DNA of 64,000 bases from Pseudomonas brassicacearum. Its GTDB lineage: Bacteria > Pseudomonadota > Gammaproteobacteria > Pseudomonadales > Pseudomonadaceae. Every line of letters begins with the position of its first letter. The stretch's first letter is position 1. The notes beneath the pieces are model-generated. The model saw only the letters and a program-made list of their open reading frames with translations, ran no database searches and was not told the origin of the DNA. Made by a program: the position numbers and the translations under genes. The stretch is from the NCBI RefSeq assembly GCF_003732225.1, contig NZ_MOBJ01000009.1, forward strand, positions 558,001 through 622,000. The letters are read 5' to 3'. Below are positions 26,385 through 35,468 of this stretch, piece after piece.

Positions 26385-27083
26385 ATGATTCCAGCGTGGA
26401 TAGTTGAATACGCGGCGCTGTTGGGCCGAGGGCTGCAAACGAGCATCACCCTTCTGTTGATTGCCAGTGCATTCGGTTTAGTGCTCGCGGTGCTGGTGGC
26501 GCTGGCCCGGATCTCGAAGAATAAAGTCATCGCCAAGGCCAGCCTGTTCTACACCAGCGTGTTTCGCGGTACACCGTTGCTGATCCAGATCTACATCTTC
26601 TACTACGGGCTGGGCAGCCTGTTTGCGCAGTTTCCGCTGATTCGTGGCAGTTTTCTCTGGCCTTATCTGCGTGACGGCTATTGGTACATCGTGTTCGCCC
26701 TGGTGCTGTCGGTGGGCGCCTATGTTGGCGAAGTGATTCGCGGCGGCCTGTTGGCAGTGCCAAAGGGGGAAATGGAGGCCGCCTCGGCCTTTGGCATGAC
26801 CCCGCGTCAGTCCCTGCTGCGGGTGCGCTTGCCCCGGGCCATGCGGTTGCTGTTGCCGACATTGGCCGGGGAGACCGTAATGTTGCTGAAGTCCACGGCA
26901 CTGGCCTCGACCATCGCGGTGATCGACTTGCTGGGCGCCGCCAACGTGGTCCGTGCCCAGACCCTGCAAGTCTATCAACCGTTGCTGCTGGTGGCTGGGG
27001 TGTATGTCTGCCTGACGTTCCTGATCGAGGCGCTGTTCGCCTTTGCCGAGCGGCGCGGGACGCCGCTGCGCAGGTCGGTGTAA
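26385..27083 (+). CDS. Amino-acid ABC transporter permease (HisM type)
   Basis: 232 residues from ATG 26385; GTG 26376 would add three residues and overlap the preceding stop. EAA loop: ASAFGMTPRQSLLRVRLPRAM. The helical pattern and VFRGTPLLIQIYIFYYG are typical for HisM/GlnP permeases. The stop TAATG overlaps the DMT transporter start, so the whole set appears to be one operon. Confidence 0.92.
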   Translation: MIPAWIVEYAALLGRGLQTSITLLLIASAFGLVLAVLVALARISKNKVIAKASLFYTSVFRGTPLLIQIYIFYYGLGSLFAQFPLIRGSFLWPYLRDGYWYIVFALVLSVGAYVGEVIRGGLLAVPKGEMEAASAFGMTPRQSLLRVRLPRAMRLLLPTLAGETVMLLKSTALASTIAVIDLLGAANVVRAQTLQVYQPLLLVAGVYVCLTFLIEALFAFAERRGTPLRRSV

Positions 27084-28096
27084 TGAGCGCGCCACGGGTT
27101 GACCGGTCGTTACAGGGCATTGGCCTGTGCACCTTGGGTTACGCGTTCCTGTCTTTGCAGGATGCGGGCATCAAGTGGCTGGTGGCCGACTATTCGGTGA
27201 TCAGCATCCTGTTCTGGCGCGGCCTCGTGGTAGTGCTCGCCTGTCTGCTGGCAGGGCGCCTGCGGCTGGTTCAGCGGGCCTGGCGCTCGCCGAGCCGGCG
27301 CTTGCTGGTGGTGCGCGGGCTACTGTCGATTGTTGCCTGGCTGCTGTATTACACGGCTGCCCGGGACCTGACGCTGGCAGAGATGACCACGCTGTATTTT
27401 TCAGCACCGATCATGGTCACGGTGCTGGCGGTCGTCATCCTCAAGGAGCGTGCCAGCGGCTGGCAGTGGTTCACCCTGATCATCGGCTTTGTCGGCGTGA
27501 TCATTGCCTGTCGCCCCAGCAACATGGCCGACCCGTTGCCGATCGTTCTGACGCTGTTGGCGGCGATGTGCTGGGCGTTCACCTACATCCAGTTGCGGCA
27601 GGTGGATGACCAGACTTCAGTGTTGGAGCAGATGCTGATCACCAATGTGGTGTTTGTCATTTGCATGATGCTGGCGTTGCCCTGGACCCACACCCCATCG
27701 CCGACCTTGGCCTGGCTGGGGATGCTTGGCGCCGGGCTGGTGGGCGGTATCGGGCAGTTTCTGCTGTTCGCCAGTTTTCAGCGGGCCACGGCGATCTTGC
27801 TGGCACCGTTCGAATATACCGGGTTGATCTGGGCATTCGCGCTGTCGAACCTGGTCTGGGGCACGCTGATGGATGTGTCGCTGATGATCGGTGCCGGGTT
27901 GATTGCAGTCAGCGGCACCCTGGCGATGATCTTTGGCCGCCACCCGTCACAGGACGTCGTTGGCGCTGAATGCTCCGTGACGCAACCCCTTTATCCAGCA
28001 ACGACAGATAGGGAGGCCGTTGGCGGGGCTGAAGGTCTCGGGGTTCAGGCACCCTTCGATCCAGAGTCCGTCGAGCATCGGGATCAATGGTCATGA
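27083..28096 (+). CDS. DMT-superfamily (EamA) transporter
   Basis: 337 residues from ATG 27083, overlapping the permease stop. Ten hydrophobic segments form two EamA repeats (FWRGLVVVLACLLAGRL in the first). The C-terminal ~50 residues after FGRHPSQD are hydrophilic and unlike the family, perhaps readthrough sequence added by loss of an earlier stop. It probably exports a metabolite related to the operon's substrate. It is followed 15 bases later by the deacylase. Confidence 0.87.
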   Translation: MSAPRVDRSLQGIGLCTLGYAFLSLQDAGIKWLVADYSVISILFWRGLVVVLACLLAGRLRLVQRAWRSPSRRLLVVRGLLSIVAWLLYYTAARDLTLAEMTTLYFSAPIMVTVLAVVILKERASGWQWFTLIIGFVGVIIACRPSNMADPLPIVLTLLAAMCWAFTYIQLRQVDDQTSVLEQMLITNVVFVICMMLALPWTHTPSPTLAWLGMLGAGLVGGIGQFLLFASFQRATAILLAPFEYTGLIWAFALSNLVWGTLMDVSLMIGAGLIAVSGTLAMIFGRHPSQDVVGAECSVTQPLYPATTDREAVGGAEGLGVQAPFDPESVEHRDQWS

Positions 28097-28111
28097 GGGG
28101 AGGGCAAGTGT

Positions 28112-29128
28112 ATGGCGCAGGATATTTCGTTCAGTGTCCGGAACAATAATGGCGACGCGGTGCGGGTCGGCGCCTGGCGTTTCGAGGGTGATGGCAGCGG
28201 GCCGAAGGTGCACTTGCAGGCGGGGGTACATGCCGATGAAATCGCCGGGATGCTGGTCCTGCATGTGCTGATGCAGCGGCTTCAGGTCGCCGAGGCCGAG
28301 GGCCGCCTCAAGGGCCGTGTGACGGTGGTGCCGCAGGCCAATCCCCTGGGCATCGGGCAGTTTCGCCAAGGGCGAATTCTCGGTCGGTTTCACGACGCCA
28401 CCGGCCATAACTTCAACCGTTCGTTCGACCAGTCGACAGCAATGGCTCGACCTTCGACCAATGTCCAGGAATGGCAAAAAAGCCTGGTACAACTGGCGGC
28501 CACGGCGGATCTAATGCTCGACCTGCACACGGATGACGAGGCAATACCGTACCTCTACGTTCACCGCAGTTTCTGGCCACGTGGCCGCGAACTGGCGGCG
28601 GCGATGAAGATGGATGTGGCGATCATCTGGGATGACGGTGGCGATGGCTCCTTCGAGGAAACCATCATTGCGCCCTGGCTGCGCGATGGCGTCACCGATC
28701 AGCGCATGGCCGCGACCCTGGAATTGCGCGGGCAGGGCGATGTCAGCGATCGGCTTGCCGAGCAGGATGCTGCGGGCCTATACGCCTGGCTTTGCGCGTG
28801 TGGGGTCATCGATGAGGCGCTGTCGCCAGGCGATTGGCCCGTCGAGGCAATGCAAATGGGCCATATGGAGACCATTCTCGCCCCACAGTCCGGGGTACTG
28901 ATCTTTGAAAAAGCGCTCGGCGATTTCGTCGAAGAAGGGCAGCGGTTCGCACGGATTCTGGGGCGGCCGGGTGATCGGTCTTCCGAAGTGGTGCTATTTG
29001 CCGAGCAGGCGGGGCGAATGGTGACACGCTATCGGGACCGGCTGGTGCCTCAGGGCATGGTGGTGGCGAAATTCACCGGAACCCGGGTGTCGCGCAACTG
29101 GAGCGGCGGATTGTTGGACCCGAACTAG
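28112..29128 (+). CDS. AstE/AspA-family (M14-type) zinc deacylase
   Basis: 338 residues; GAGGGGAGGG precedes ATG 28112. Zinc ligands are seen as HADE (near residue 36) and DLHTD (near residue 138), with NFNRSF supplying the substrate-side Arg. Members hydrolyse N-acyl amino acids such as succinylglutamate, aspartate or ectoine derivatives. Cotranscription with an amino-acid importer and aminotransferase suggests an N-acyl amino-acid route; the substrate is not determined. Confidence 0.87.
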   Translation: MAQDISFSVRNNNGDAVRVGAWRFEGDGSGPKVHLQAGVHADEIAGMLVLHVLMQRLQVAEAEGRLKGRVTVVPQANPLGIGQFRQGRILGRFHDATGHNFNRSFDQSTAMARPSTNVQEWQKSLVQLAATADLMLDLHTDDEAIPYLYVHRSFWPRGRELAAAMKMDVAIIWDDGGDGSFEETIIAPWLRDGVTDQRMAATLELRGQGDVSDRLAEQDAAGLYAWLCACGVIDEALSPGDWPVEAMQMGHMETILAPQSGVLIFEKALGDFVEEGQRFARILGRPGDRSSEVVLFAEQAGRMVTRYRDRLVPQGMVVAKFTGTRVSRNWSGGLLDPN

Positions 29129-29198
29129 CACTGGCCAAGGAGCCGATGGCCCTCGAACCGATTGTCTTGGGAACTGACGCCATTATGAAACTTCGACT

Positions 29199-29996
29199 TC
29201 AGCTCTGAGCGTTCAGAAACAGTGAGAACAGCTCGGACTGAGATTTAATGCCGAGTTTGCTGTACATGTGCTTGCGGTGGACCTTCACAGTCTCGGCGGA
29301 AATCGCCAGCTTGCGCGCGATCTCCTTGTTTGAGCAGCCGCTGAGCATTAGCCGGCCGACTTCCAGTTCGCGGGCGGAGAGCGGGGTATCCAACTGCTGG
29401 TCAGTGGAGTCCAGCCAGCTCTGCCAGCTTGGCGTCGCCGACGCGTTCTGCTCCAGCACCTCCCGCTCGAATGCCATGCGCTGACGCATCAGGGCGGCAA
29501 CCCAGGACTGGATGAGTGTGAGCAGGGCTATCTGCTCTGGACTGAAGAGACCCTCACTTCCCAGCGACAGGCTGAGGGTGCGTTCCGCGTCGAGTTGGAC
29601 GTTGATATGTACTTCGTCGGCAACGACATTGAGGCGGAAGTAGCGTTGGTAGTAGTCGGTGTGTTCGAAGCACTCCGGCGCCACATCGGCTAGCCACAAC
29701 AAACCGTTCTGCGGTGCTTCTCGGTTGGCCAGGTAAAAGGGGTCAAGTAGATACAGGCCTTTGAGGTAATCCTGAAAGAGCGGGTCCGGCCCGCCATCCT
29801 TGCCAGGGCATTCTGCGAGCACCTGCGGCCGGCCATTGCTGAAAATCAGCACGACCCAACTGTCCACCGGTATGTATCTATCCAGCAGACGCACCAGGGC
29901 CAGCCAGAAATCAGGACGGTCAAGTGCCTCAATCAGCCTGCCAATCGCCTGGTGCCAGGCCATATCCTGCAATGTAATGCTCACGTTTCTACCCAT
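29199..29996 (-). CDS. LuxR-family transcriptional regulator
   Basis: 265 residues. An N-terminal sensor-like domain without a recognisable known ligand motif is followed by a C-terminal LuxR HTH: LSARELEVGRLMLSGCSNKE and AISAETVKVHRKHMYSKLGI. Transcribed away from the nitrilase gene with a ~120-base shared upstream region, so it likely controls the amidase/binding protein/peptidase group to its right. Confidence 0.88.
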   Translation of the reverse strand: MGRNVSITLQDMAWHQAIGRLIEALDRPDFWLALVRLLDRYIPVDSWVVLIFSNGRPQVLAECPGKDGGPDPLFQDYLKGLYLLDPFYLANREAPQNGLLWLADVAPECFEHTDYYQRYFRLNVVADEVHINVQLDAERTLSLSLGSEGLFSPEQIALLTLIQSWVAALMRQRMAFEREVLEQNASATPSWQSWLDSTDQQLDTPLSARELEVGRLMLSGCSNKEIARKLAISAETVKVHRKHMYSKLGIKSQSELFSLFLNAQS

Positions 29997-30117
29997 ACGG
30001 GGTTACCCCATCGATGTGATTACTTTCCGTTTTATGGCTCTCCATACTCCATCCAGCCCTGGCGGGTGCTGTTCAGTTTGGCGATTGCGAGCCCACATAC
30101 ACGTGAAAGGATCACCG

Positions 30118-30933
30118 ATGAAGATTGAACTCGTACAACTTACCGGTCGCGATGGCGATACCGCTTATAACCTAGAGCGTACCTTGCAGGCCATCGCTAC
30201 CTGCGCAGTGGATACCGATCTGCTGATATTTCCAGAGACCCAGTTGATGGGATTTGCCAGCGCGCAACAGCTCGCCGAAGTTGCCGAGCCCCTGAACGGG
30301 CCAAGTGTGCAGGCCGTGCAGCGCGCCGCACGCGAACGGAACGTCTCGGTGGTGGTTGGCATGGCTGAGAACGACTCCGGCATCTTCTACAACACCTCCC
30401 TGCTGGTAACCCCACAAGGGATTGCCTTGAGCTATCGCAAGACTCACCTTTGGCCGTCGGAACGCGGCCTGTTCCAGCCGGGAGACCGCTATGCCACTGC
30501 GCTCTGGAAGGGAGTCCGTGTCGGCATCCTGATTTGCTACGACATTGAGTTGCCGGAAAGTGCTCGAGCCCTCGGCCAACTCGGCGCCGAGCTGATCCTG
30601 GTCACTAACGGCAACATGGATCCCTACGGCCCTGTCCACCGCACCGCGATCATGGCTCGCGCTCAGGAAAACCAGGCATTCGCGGTGATGGTGAATCGAG
30701 TCGGCGACGGCGATGAAGGCCTCGTTTTTGCCGGTGGGAGTGCAGCGATCGATCCCTTCGGGCGCACCCTATTCGAAGCTGGGCGCGCAGAGTGCCGTCA
30801 GGTGGTAGAGCTGGATCTCGACCTGCTGCGCACCGCTCGCCGCGACTATGACTACCTCAGTGACCGCCGCCTGCTCCTGACCGGCGAGCAGATTGAGCAC
30901 GGTGATGGTCGACGTGAACTACTGATCCCCTGA
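30118..30933 (+). CDS. Nitrilase-superfamily amidohydrolase
   Basis: 271 residues from ATG 30118 (AAAGGA seven bases upstream). The catalytic triad is Glu40 in FPETQ, Lys108 in YRKTHLW and Cys140 in LICYDIELPE. The family hydrolyses amides, carbamoyl groups or N-acyl groups; the length and context fit a small aliphatic or carbamoyl-polyamine-type substrate but this is inference. It lies next to a PotF-like binding protein. Confidence 0.87.
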   Translation: MKIELVQLTGRDGDTAYNLERTLQAIATCAVDTDLLIFPETQLMGFASAQQLAEVAEPLNGPSVQAVQRAARERNVSVVVGMAENDSGIFYNTSLLVTPQGIALSYRKTHLWPSERGLFQPGDRYATALWKGVRVGILICYDIELPESARALGQLGAELILVTNGNMDPYGPVHRTAIMARAQENQAFAVMVNRVGDGDEGLVFAGGSAAIDPFGRTLFEAGRAECRQVVELDLDLLRTARRDYDYLSDRRLLLTGEQIEHGDGRRELLIP

Positions 30934-31074
30934 ACCAGGCGCGAGGGGTATACCACACCACAGCGATTGTTCCGTCTTGATTCCGATTTCGACCCTGCCA
31001 CAACAATAATTCACACACTAGCAGGAGCAGTGCTCGTGTCCATGGACCCGACGCTAACGCTCTGGAGCATCCCG

Positions 31075-32184
31075 ATGAAACCGACTCGTTACATGCAATT
31101 CGTGCTGGTCACGCTTTTCAGTGTAGGCCTGGTCTGCGCCGAGGCCGACGAGCCTGCCACACCCAGCGTGCACATCTACAACTGGTATGACTACATTGCC
31201 CCGAACACGATGAAAGACTTCCAGAAAGAAGCGGGCATCAGCGCTGTATACGATGTGTTCGACAACAGCGACGTCATGCAAAGCAAACTGATGGCCGGCC
31301 GCAGTGGCTATGACGTAGTGGTTGCCAGTGGCGACCTGCTACCGAATCTGATCAAAGCGGGTGTGCTCAAAAAACTGGATCGCTCAAAGTTGCCCAACTG
31401 GTCGCACCTCGACCCTGACATCCTCGCCAAGTTGCAGAACAACGATCCCGGAAACAGCTATGCGGCCCCTTATCTGTGGGGTACGACTGGCATCGGCTAT
31501 GACGCGGACAAGGTTAAATCGATACTCGGCCCAGATGCGCCAGTTAATTCTTGGGACCTGATTTTCAAGGAAGAAAATCTGGCCAAACTGAGTCAATGCG
31601 GTGTGGCCATGCTGGACGCCCCTAGCGAGGTCATTCCCATCGCGTTGCACTACCTTGGACTGCCCTACAACAGCCAGAACCCGGAGGATTACAAAAAAGC
31701 CCAGGAGCTGCTGCTGAAACTGCGTCCCCATATCGTCTACTTCGATTCTTCCAAGTTCATCTCTGATCTAGCCAATGGCAACATCTGCGTCGTGCTGGGC
31801 TGGGCTGGTGGTGTCGCCGATGCGCAAAAGGCCTCCGAGCTGGCTGGCAACCATCGCAACCTCGTCTATAGCATTCCACGCGAAGGTGCCCCGGTGTGGG
31901 TGGAGAGTCTGGTGCAGCTCAACGATGCGCCGAACCCGGAGCAAGGGTTGGCCTTCATCAACTACATGCTGCGCCCCGAAGTCATCGCTGAGTCATCCAA
32001 CTACCTGAGCTATCCGAACGCCAACAAGGATGCCACCGCGCTTGTCGAGAAAAAAGTCCGCGACAACCCCGGGGTGTATCCGTCCAAGCAAGTCCTTGAC
32101 ACGCTATTTCCGCTAGAACCACTCCCGCTGAAGACGGAGCGCGTGCGCACCCGTGCGTGGAACACGATCAAGACCGGCGCTTGA
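31075..32184 (+). CDS. PotF-like polyamine/spermidine ABC binding protein (orphan)
   Basis: 369 residues from ATG 31075 (GGAG eight bases upstream). A signal peptide (FVLVTLFSVGLVCAEA) precedes HIYNWYDYIAPNTMKDFQKE, YDVFDNSDVMQSKL and APYLWGTTGIGYD, all typical of PotF/SpuD proteins. The ligand is therefore probably putrescine-like. No permease or ATPase gene is adjacent, so it must use a transporter encoded elsewhere or serve as a sensor. Confidence 0.9.
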   Translation: MKPTRYMQFVLVTLFSVGLVCAEADEPATPSVHIYNWYDYIAPNTMKDFQKEAGISAVYDVFDNSDVMQSKLMAGRSGYDVVVASGDLLPNLIKAGVLKKLDRSKLPNWSHLDPDILAKLQNNDPGNSYAAPYLWGTTGIGYDADKVKSILGPDAPVNSWDLIFKEENLAKLSQCGVAMLDAPSEVIPIALHYLGLPYNSQNPEDYKKAQELLLKLRPHIVYFDSSKFISDLANGNICVVLGWAGGVADAQKASELAGNHRNLVYSIPREGAPVWVESLVQLNDAPNPEQGLAFINYMLRPEVIAESSNYLSYPNANKDATALVEKKVRDNPGVYPSKQVLDTLFPLEPLPLKTERVRTRAWNTIKTGA

Positions 32185-32253
32185 TTGGCTGACTCGGCTC
32201 TGCTGATGACAAGCCACGCCCCTTCATGCAACAAATCAAACATGAGAGAGATC

Positions 32254-33402
32254 ATGAAAGAGACGATGAAACCACGTGCCCGCGACCTGAACATTCAGTT
32301 CGGCCAACTGCAACCCGGCCCCCTCAATGCCATCACCGATGTGCCCGGTGTACGGGTCGGCCACAGTAATGTGCGAGGACGCACCGCCAACGGCCGCGAC
32401 ATCCTGACCGGCGTCACCCTGATCGAACCGCGTGCCGGTTCCACCAGCCAGCAACCGTGCTTTGCCGGCGTCCATGTGTTGAACGGCAACGGCGACGCCA
32501 CCGGTCTGGAATGGATTCGCGAGGCGGGTCTCTTGACCAGTCCCATCGCCTTCACCAACACCCACAGCCTGGGCGTGGTACGCGATGCGCTGGTTGTGCT
32601 GGACCGTGAACAGCAGCCGGATGACGGGCGCCTCTACTGGAACATGCCGGTGGTGCTGGAGACCTTCGACGGCCTGCTCAACGACATCAACGGCTTCCAT
32701 GTGAAGATTGAACATGTGGCCGAGGCCCTGCGTTCGGCCAAGAGCGGGCCGGTAACGGAAGGCTCCGTCGGGGGCGGTAGCGGCATGATCTGTCATGAAT
32801 TCAAGGGCGGCATCGGCACCGCATCACGGCGTCTGAGCAGTGCTCAGGGCGGCTGGACCGTTGGGGCCATCGTCCAGGCCAACCACGGCATCCGTAATGA
32901 ACTGCGCGTCGACGGCTACCCGGTCGGACGCTACATGGAACAGGCCGACTCGCCGTTCCTCAAGGCGTCGCTGCCGTACCCAGGCATGGGCTCGATAGTC
33001 GTTTGCCTGGCCACCGACGCGCCGTTGCTGCCGCACCAATGCACGCGCCTGGCGCAACGTGCCAGCCTCGGCCTCGCCCGCACCGGCGGCGGCAATGAAG
33101 ACCACAGCGGCGACATATTCATCGCCTTCGCCACCGGCAATCAGCATGTGCCGCCGGCCGCTTACGAGAGTAAGCGTGCGCCGACTACCGATAACCTGAG
33201 CATGGTCAACAACGACCACATCAGCGAGTTGTTCCTGGCCGCCACCGAAGCGGTGGAAGAAGCCATCATCAATGCCTTGCTGGCCGCTGACACCACCGAA
33301 GGCAACGGCCATGCCGTGCCGGGCCTGGATTCCGAGACGCTGCTCAAAGCCTTGCATCAGGCCGGCTGGCCGGGAGCCGCTCATGGCGAACGTTTTGAAT
33401 GA
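32254..33402 (+). CDS. P1-family N-terminal nucleophile aminopeptidase (DmpA/BapA-like)
   Basis: 382 residues from ATG 32254 (ATG 32242 and 32266 are alternatives). DmpA-like features: start ITDVPGVRVGHSNV, GSVGGGSGMICHEFKGG, and the autocleavage site at Gly246-Ser247 in MGSIVVCLATDAP, where Ser247 becomes the N-terminal nucleophile. These enzymes release N-terminal D- or L-amino acids or beta-amino acids from peptides and amides. The stop codon lies within the left end of the palindromic repeat at 33399. Confidence 0.9.
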   Translation: MKETMKPRARDLNIQFGQLQPGPLNAITDVPGVRVGHSNVRGRTANGRDILTGVTLIEPRAGSTSQQPCFAGVHVLNGNGDATGLEWIREAGLLTSPIAFTNTHSLGVVRDALVVLDREQQPDDGRLYWNMPVVLETFDGLLNDINGFHVKIEHVAEALRSAKSGPVTEGSVGGGSGMICHEFKGGIGTASRRLSSAQGGWTVGAIVQANHGIRNELRVDGYPVGRYMEQADSPFLKASLPYPGMGSIVVCLATDAPLLPHQCTRLAQRASLGLARTGGGNEDHSGDIFIAFATGNQHVPPAAYESKRAPTTDNLSMVNNDHISELFLAATEAVEEAIINALLAADTTEGNGHAVPGLDSETLLKALHQAGWPGAAHGERFE

Positions 33403-33454
33403 CTGCTGTTGGTTGTGGATTCAACCGGTTGAATCCACAACCCAAACTGGTCAT
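33399..33454. repeat. Palindromic IS30-end-like repeat, copy A
   Basis: The inner 32 bases (33411-33442) are a perfect palindrome: GGTTGTGGATTCAA, CCGG, TTGAATCCACAACC. Both outward flanks read approximately ATGACTGCTTTGGGTTGTGG, so it looks like two identical ends meeting head to head. The half-site matches copies B and C. The left half contains the stop codon of the P1 peptidase and the right half cuts off a GFA-domain remnant. Confidence 0.8.
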
Positions 33455-33575
33455 ACATGACAGGCAGAAAACGGCCGAAGGCCGACCCGGTAGGGTCGGC
33501 CCGCTGCCATAAGTCGCACGTTGCCGCACAGGCAACCGCCGGTGAATCGGTGCCTGCTGCGTCTCGTCCGAAATC
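33451..33575 (-). pseudogene. GFA (CENP-V)-family gene remnant
   Basis: The minus strand from about 33552 encodes RFTGGCLCGNVRLMAAGRPY and RVGL, the N-terminal zinc-binding start of GFA/glutathione-dependent formaldehyde-activating-type proteins. The next expected motif (CHCLDCRK) is absent: the frame passes into RPFSACHV and stops at the edge of palindrome A. No start codon is present in frame; upstream codons are shifted. The gene has lost at least its C-terminal four fifths. Confidence 0.65.
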
Positions 33576-33597
33576 CAGCGGCCGGAATGTCGACCGG

Positions 33598-33843
33598 CTA
33601 ACCTGCGAGTGCCGCTTCGATTGCCGCCTGCTTGATCCCCGACCCCCCGTTCAACCCGAGGCAAGGGATGCCCATCACCGTGAACTCGACCGTTATGACA
33701 TCGCCTTGCTTGCCCGCCGGATAGTCGCCAGGCGCGTGATGGACGGCGACTACCGCGCTGTCGGGGAATGTCTGGGCGTAGAACTCTGCAGCATCCTGCG
33801 CAGAGCCGTCGTACCAGAGGCAAATCGTGTTTTTGCTGACCAT
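33598..33843 (-). pseudogene. PhnB/VOC-family gene with internal deletion
   Basis: 81 residues. MVSKNTICLWYDGSAQDAAE through TVMGIPCLGLNGG is the N-terminal half of a PhnB-like VOC protein (normally ~155 residues). After LNGG the sequence jumps to IKQAAIEAALAG, which resembles the last residues of the same family. The central second half, including FSFQV and the W-rich region, is missing. The deletion is in frame, so a short protein could still be made, but not a complete fold. Confidence 0.7.
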
Positions 33844-33981
33844 TTTGCGTCTCCAGAATCAGGTCTGATACCTTCATTCCAGCCGCACAGTCAGCCGGGC
33901 TGAACGTTGGCAAATCAACAGGCAAACCCCAAGTATTGTACAAAGCGCCGGTTTTTCAAAAATCGGCCAAAGGAGATCCTG

Positions 33982-34518
33982 ATGGCCACTGCACATGTTT
34001 TCATCGCCACCAGTCTGGATGGCTTCATCGCCCGACCTGATGGTGACATCGACTGGCTGTTGCAGCGCGATGATCAGACCGAGGATCATGGCTACTCAAC
34101 CTTCATCGCCGATAAGGATGTGATCGTGATGGGGCGGGGAAGCTATGAAAAGGCGCTGACCTTCGACACATGGTTCTACGACCGGCCTGTAGTGGTGCTG
34201 TCAGAACAGCTGGCCGATTCGTCGGTGCCCGAGGCGCTGAAGGGCAAGCTGCGTTTTTCCAACCTCAAACCCGGGGCCGTGATGGAGGAAATGGCGAGGC
34301 AAGGCGTGCGTCGGGTCTATGTCGATGGCGGGCAGTTGGTGCAATCATTCCTGCGCGATGGGTTAGTCGCCGATATGGTGATTACCACTGTTCCTGTGCT
34401 GATCGGGTCGGGAAGGCCATTATTCGGGGCCCTTCAGCAGGACATTGAATTGAAACTGGTATCCAGCCGCTGCTTTCCTTCGGGTTTGGTGCAATCCACC
34501 TATCGGTTGACCCCATGA
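33982..34518 (+). CDS. Dihydrofolate reductase / RibD C-terminal-like protein
   Basis: 178 residues from ATG 33982 with AAAGGAG upstream. Family features: VFIATSLDGFIARPDGDIDW, DVIVMGRGSYEKAL, VYVDGGQLVQSFL and VPVLIGSGRPLFG, which outline an NADPH-binding RibD/DHFR-like fold. Proteins of this small YyaP/YwjB-like group have no settled substrate. The gene is intact while the divergent VOC gene is broken. Confidence 0.87.
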   Translation: MATAHVFIATSLDGFIARPDGDIDWLLQRDDQTEDHGYSTFIADKDVIVMGRGSYEKALTFDTWFYDRPVVVLSEQLADSSVPEALKGKLRFSNLKPGAVMEEMARQGVRRVYVDGGQLVQSFLRDGLVADMVITTVPVLIGSGRPLFGALQQDIELKLVSSRCFPSGLVQSTYRLTP

Positions 34519-34740
34519 CCCGCCCGCGTGGACGTCCGATCCAAGGACACATACAGACGAAATATCGAAGGTCGTCGCACAAATTGGATTCGAGTTTGAC
34601 GTGCGCGCTGACGTTCTGAGAATTTGGGGATACTTCCCAAAATCGTATGAAGACTTTCCGCCTGTATGACAGTCTGGGATCGGCTGTCTGCTAAACCCTT
34701 CGCCCCAGTAACTACAATATCTAACCTCGACACGGGGGGC
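34519..34740. other. Gene-free spacer before palindrome B
   Basis: About 220 bases with no convincing gene, terminator or promoter; AT content looks higher than in neighbouring coding DNA. Probably decayed sequence. Confidence 0.3.
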
Positions 34741-34790
34741 GCTTTGGGTCGTTGCGTCCACCGGTTGAATCCACAACCCAAAGCAGTCAT
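34741..34790. repeat. Palindromic IS30-end-like repeat, copy B
   Basis: Imperfect palindrome with perfect nine-base outer arms GCTTTGGGT/ACCCAAAGC and the core GTTGCGTCCACCGG next to TTGAATCCACA. The right arm is identical to that of copy A across CCGGTTGAATCCACAACCCAAA. The minus-strand reading TGTGGATTCAACCGGTGGAC, then GCAAC, resembles IS30-type ends. Confidence 0.8.
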
Positions 34791-34883
34791 CGAGAAGAGA
34801 CCGATAGGGATACGCTAAAGTTATGCGGGGCGTCGATCAATTTTGATCCACTGTTCGTGCTGCTTCCGTCCCTGGAGGGCCCA

Positions 34884-35468
34884 ATGCGGCCTATCACCAC
34901 GTGCCTGGTGGCGCTGTTTGTTCTTTGCCTGACTCTTGAAGTGCCAGCCCAGACCAACGACTGCCCAGCTGGCGAGAAACAAGTTTGCCTGGACGGCTGT
35001 ATCTGCCTGCCAGGTCTGGGGCAGATGCCTGATGGCATCTACCAGATCGCGGCACCTGCCCTGGCGCTGTGGCTAACCCAAGCTCGCGCTGAAGCAGCCA
35101 ACGCCGACATCCAGCCCATTCCACCGCACATCCGGGAGCAACTGCTGCGTTGGTACGCCCCCAGTGTCCTTGATGCCGCGCGCTACAAAGTTAGCGACAA
35201 CGGCCAATTCAGCACCGCCACAGCCATGCTGCAAAACCCCGATGTCGGTGCCGTGACGCTGATCGACATCATCCTCTTCCGGGACGCTCAAACCGCAGAA
35301 CAGGACATCGCGCTCTGGGCTCACGAACTAAAGCATGTGCAGCAGTATCAGGAATGGGGGGTGGAAGGATTTGCCCAGCGGTATACACAAGATTTCAATG
35401 CTGTGGAGGTGCCAGCTTATGCCATACAGTCTGAGGTCAGACGGTCGGTGCGGGAAGGGACTCACTGA
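34884..35468 (+). CDS. Secreted DUF4157-like (HExxH-type) protein
   Basis: 194 residues from ATG 34884 (TGGAGGG upstream). A signal peptide ending near VPAQ is followed by a short Cys-rich segment (four Cys in NDCPAGEKQVCLDGCICLPG). A metal-site-like motif WAHELKHVQQYQEWG has His147-Glu148-x-x-His151. This is the pattern of DUF4157 domains, often found in toxin and eCIS contexts, here as a small stand-alone exported protein. Function unknown. It is flanked by palindromes B and C together with the TPR gene. Confidence 0.75.
   Translation: MRPITTCLVALFVLCLTLEVPAQTNDCPAGEKQVCLDGCICLPGLGQMPDGIYQIAAPALALWLTQARAEAANADIQPIPPHIREQLLRWYAPSVLDAARYKVSDNGQFSTATAMLQNPDVGAVTLIDIILFRDAQTAEQDIALWAHELKHVQQYQEWGVEGFAQRYTQDFNAVEVPAYAIQSEVRRSVREGTH

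Noticed and set aside
33481..33501. Hairpin GCCGACCC-GGTA-GGGTCGGC as a terminator
   Set aside because: It lies within the GFA remnant's coding sequence (GRPYRVGL), which explains the symmetry; a role in termination on the minus strand is possible but not supported.
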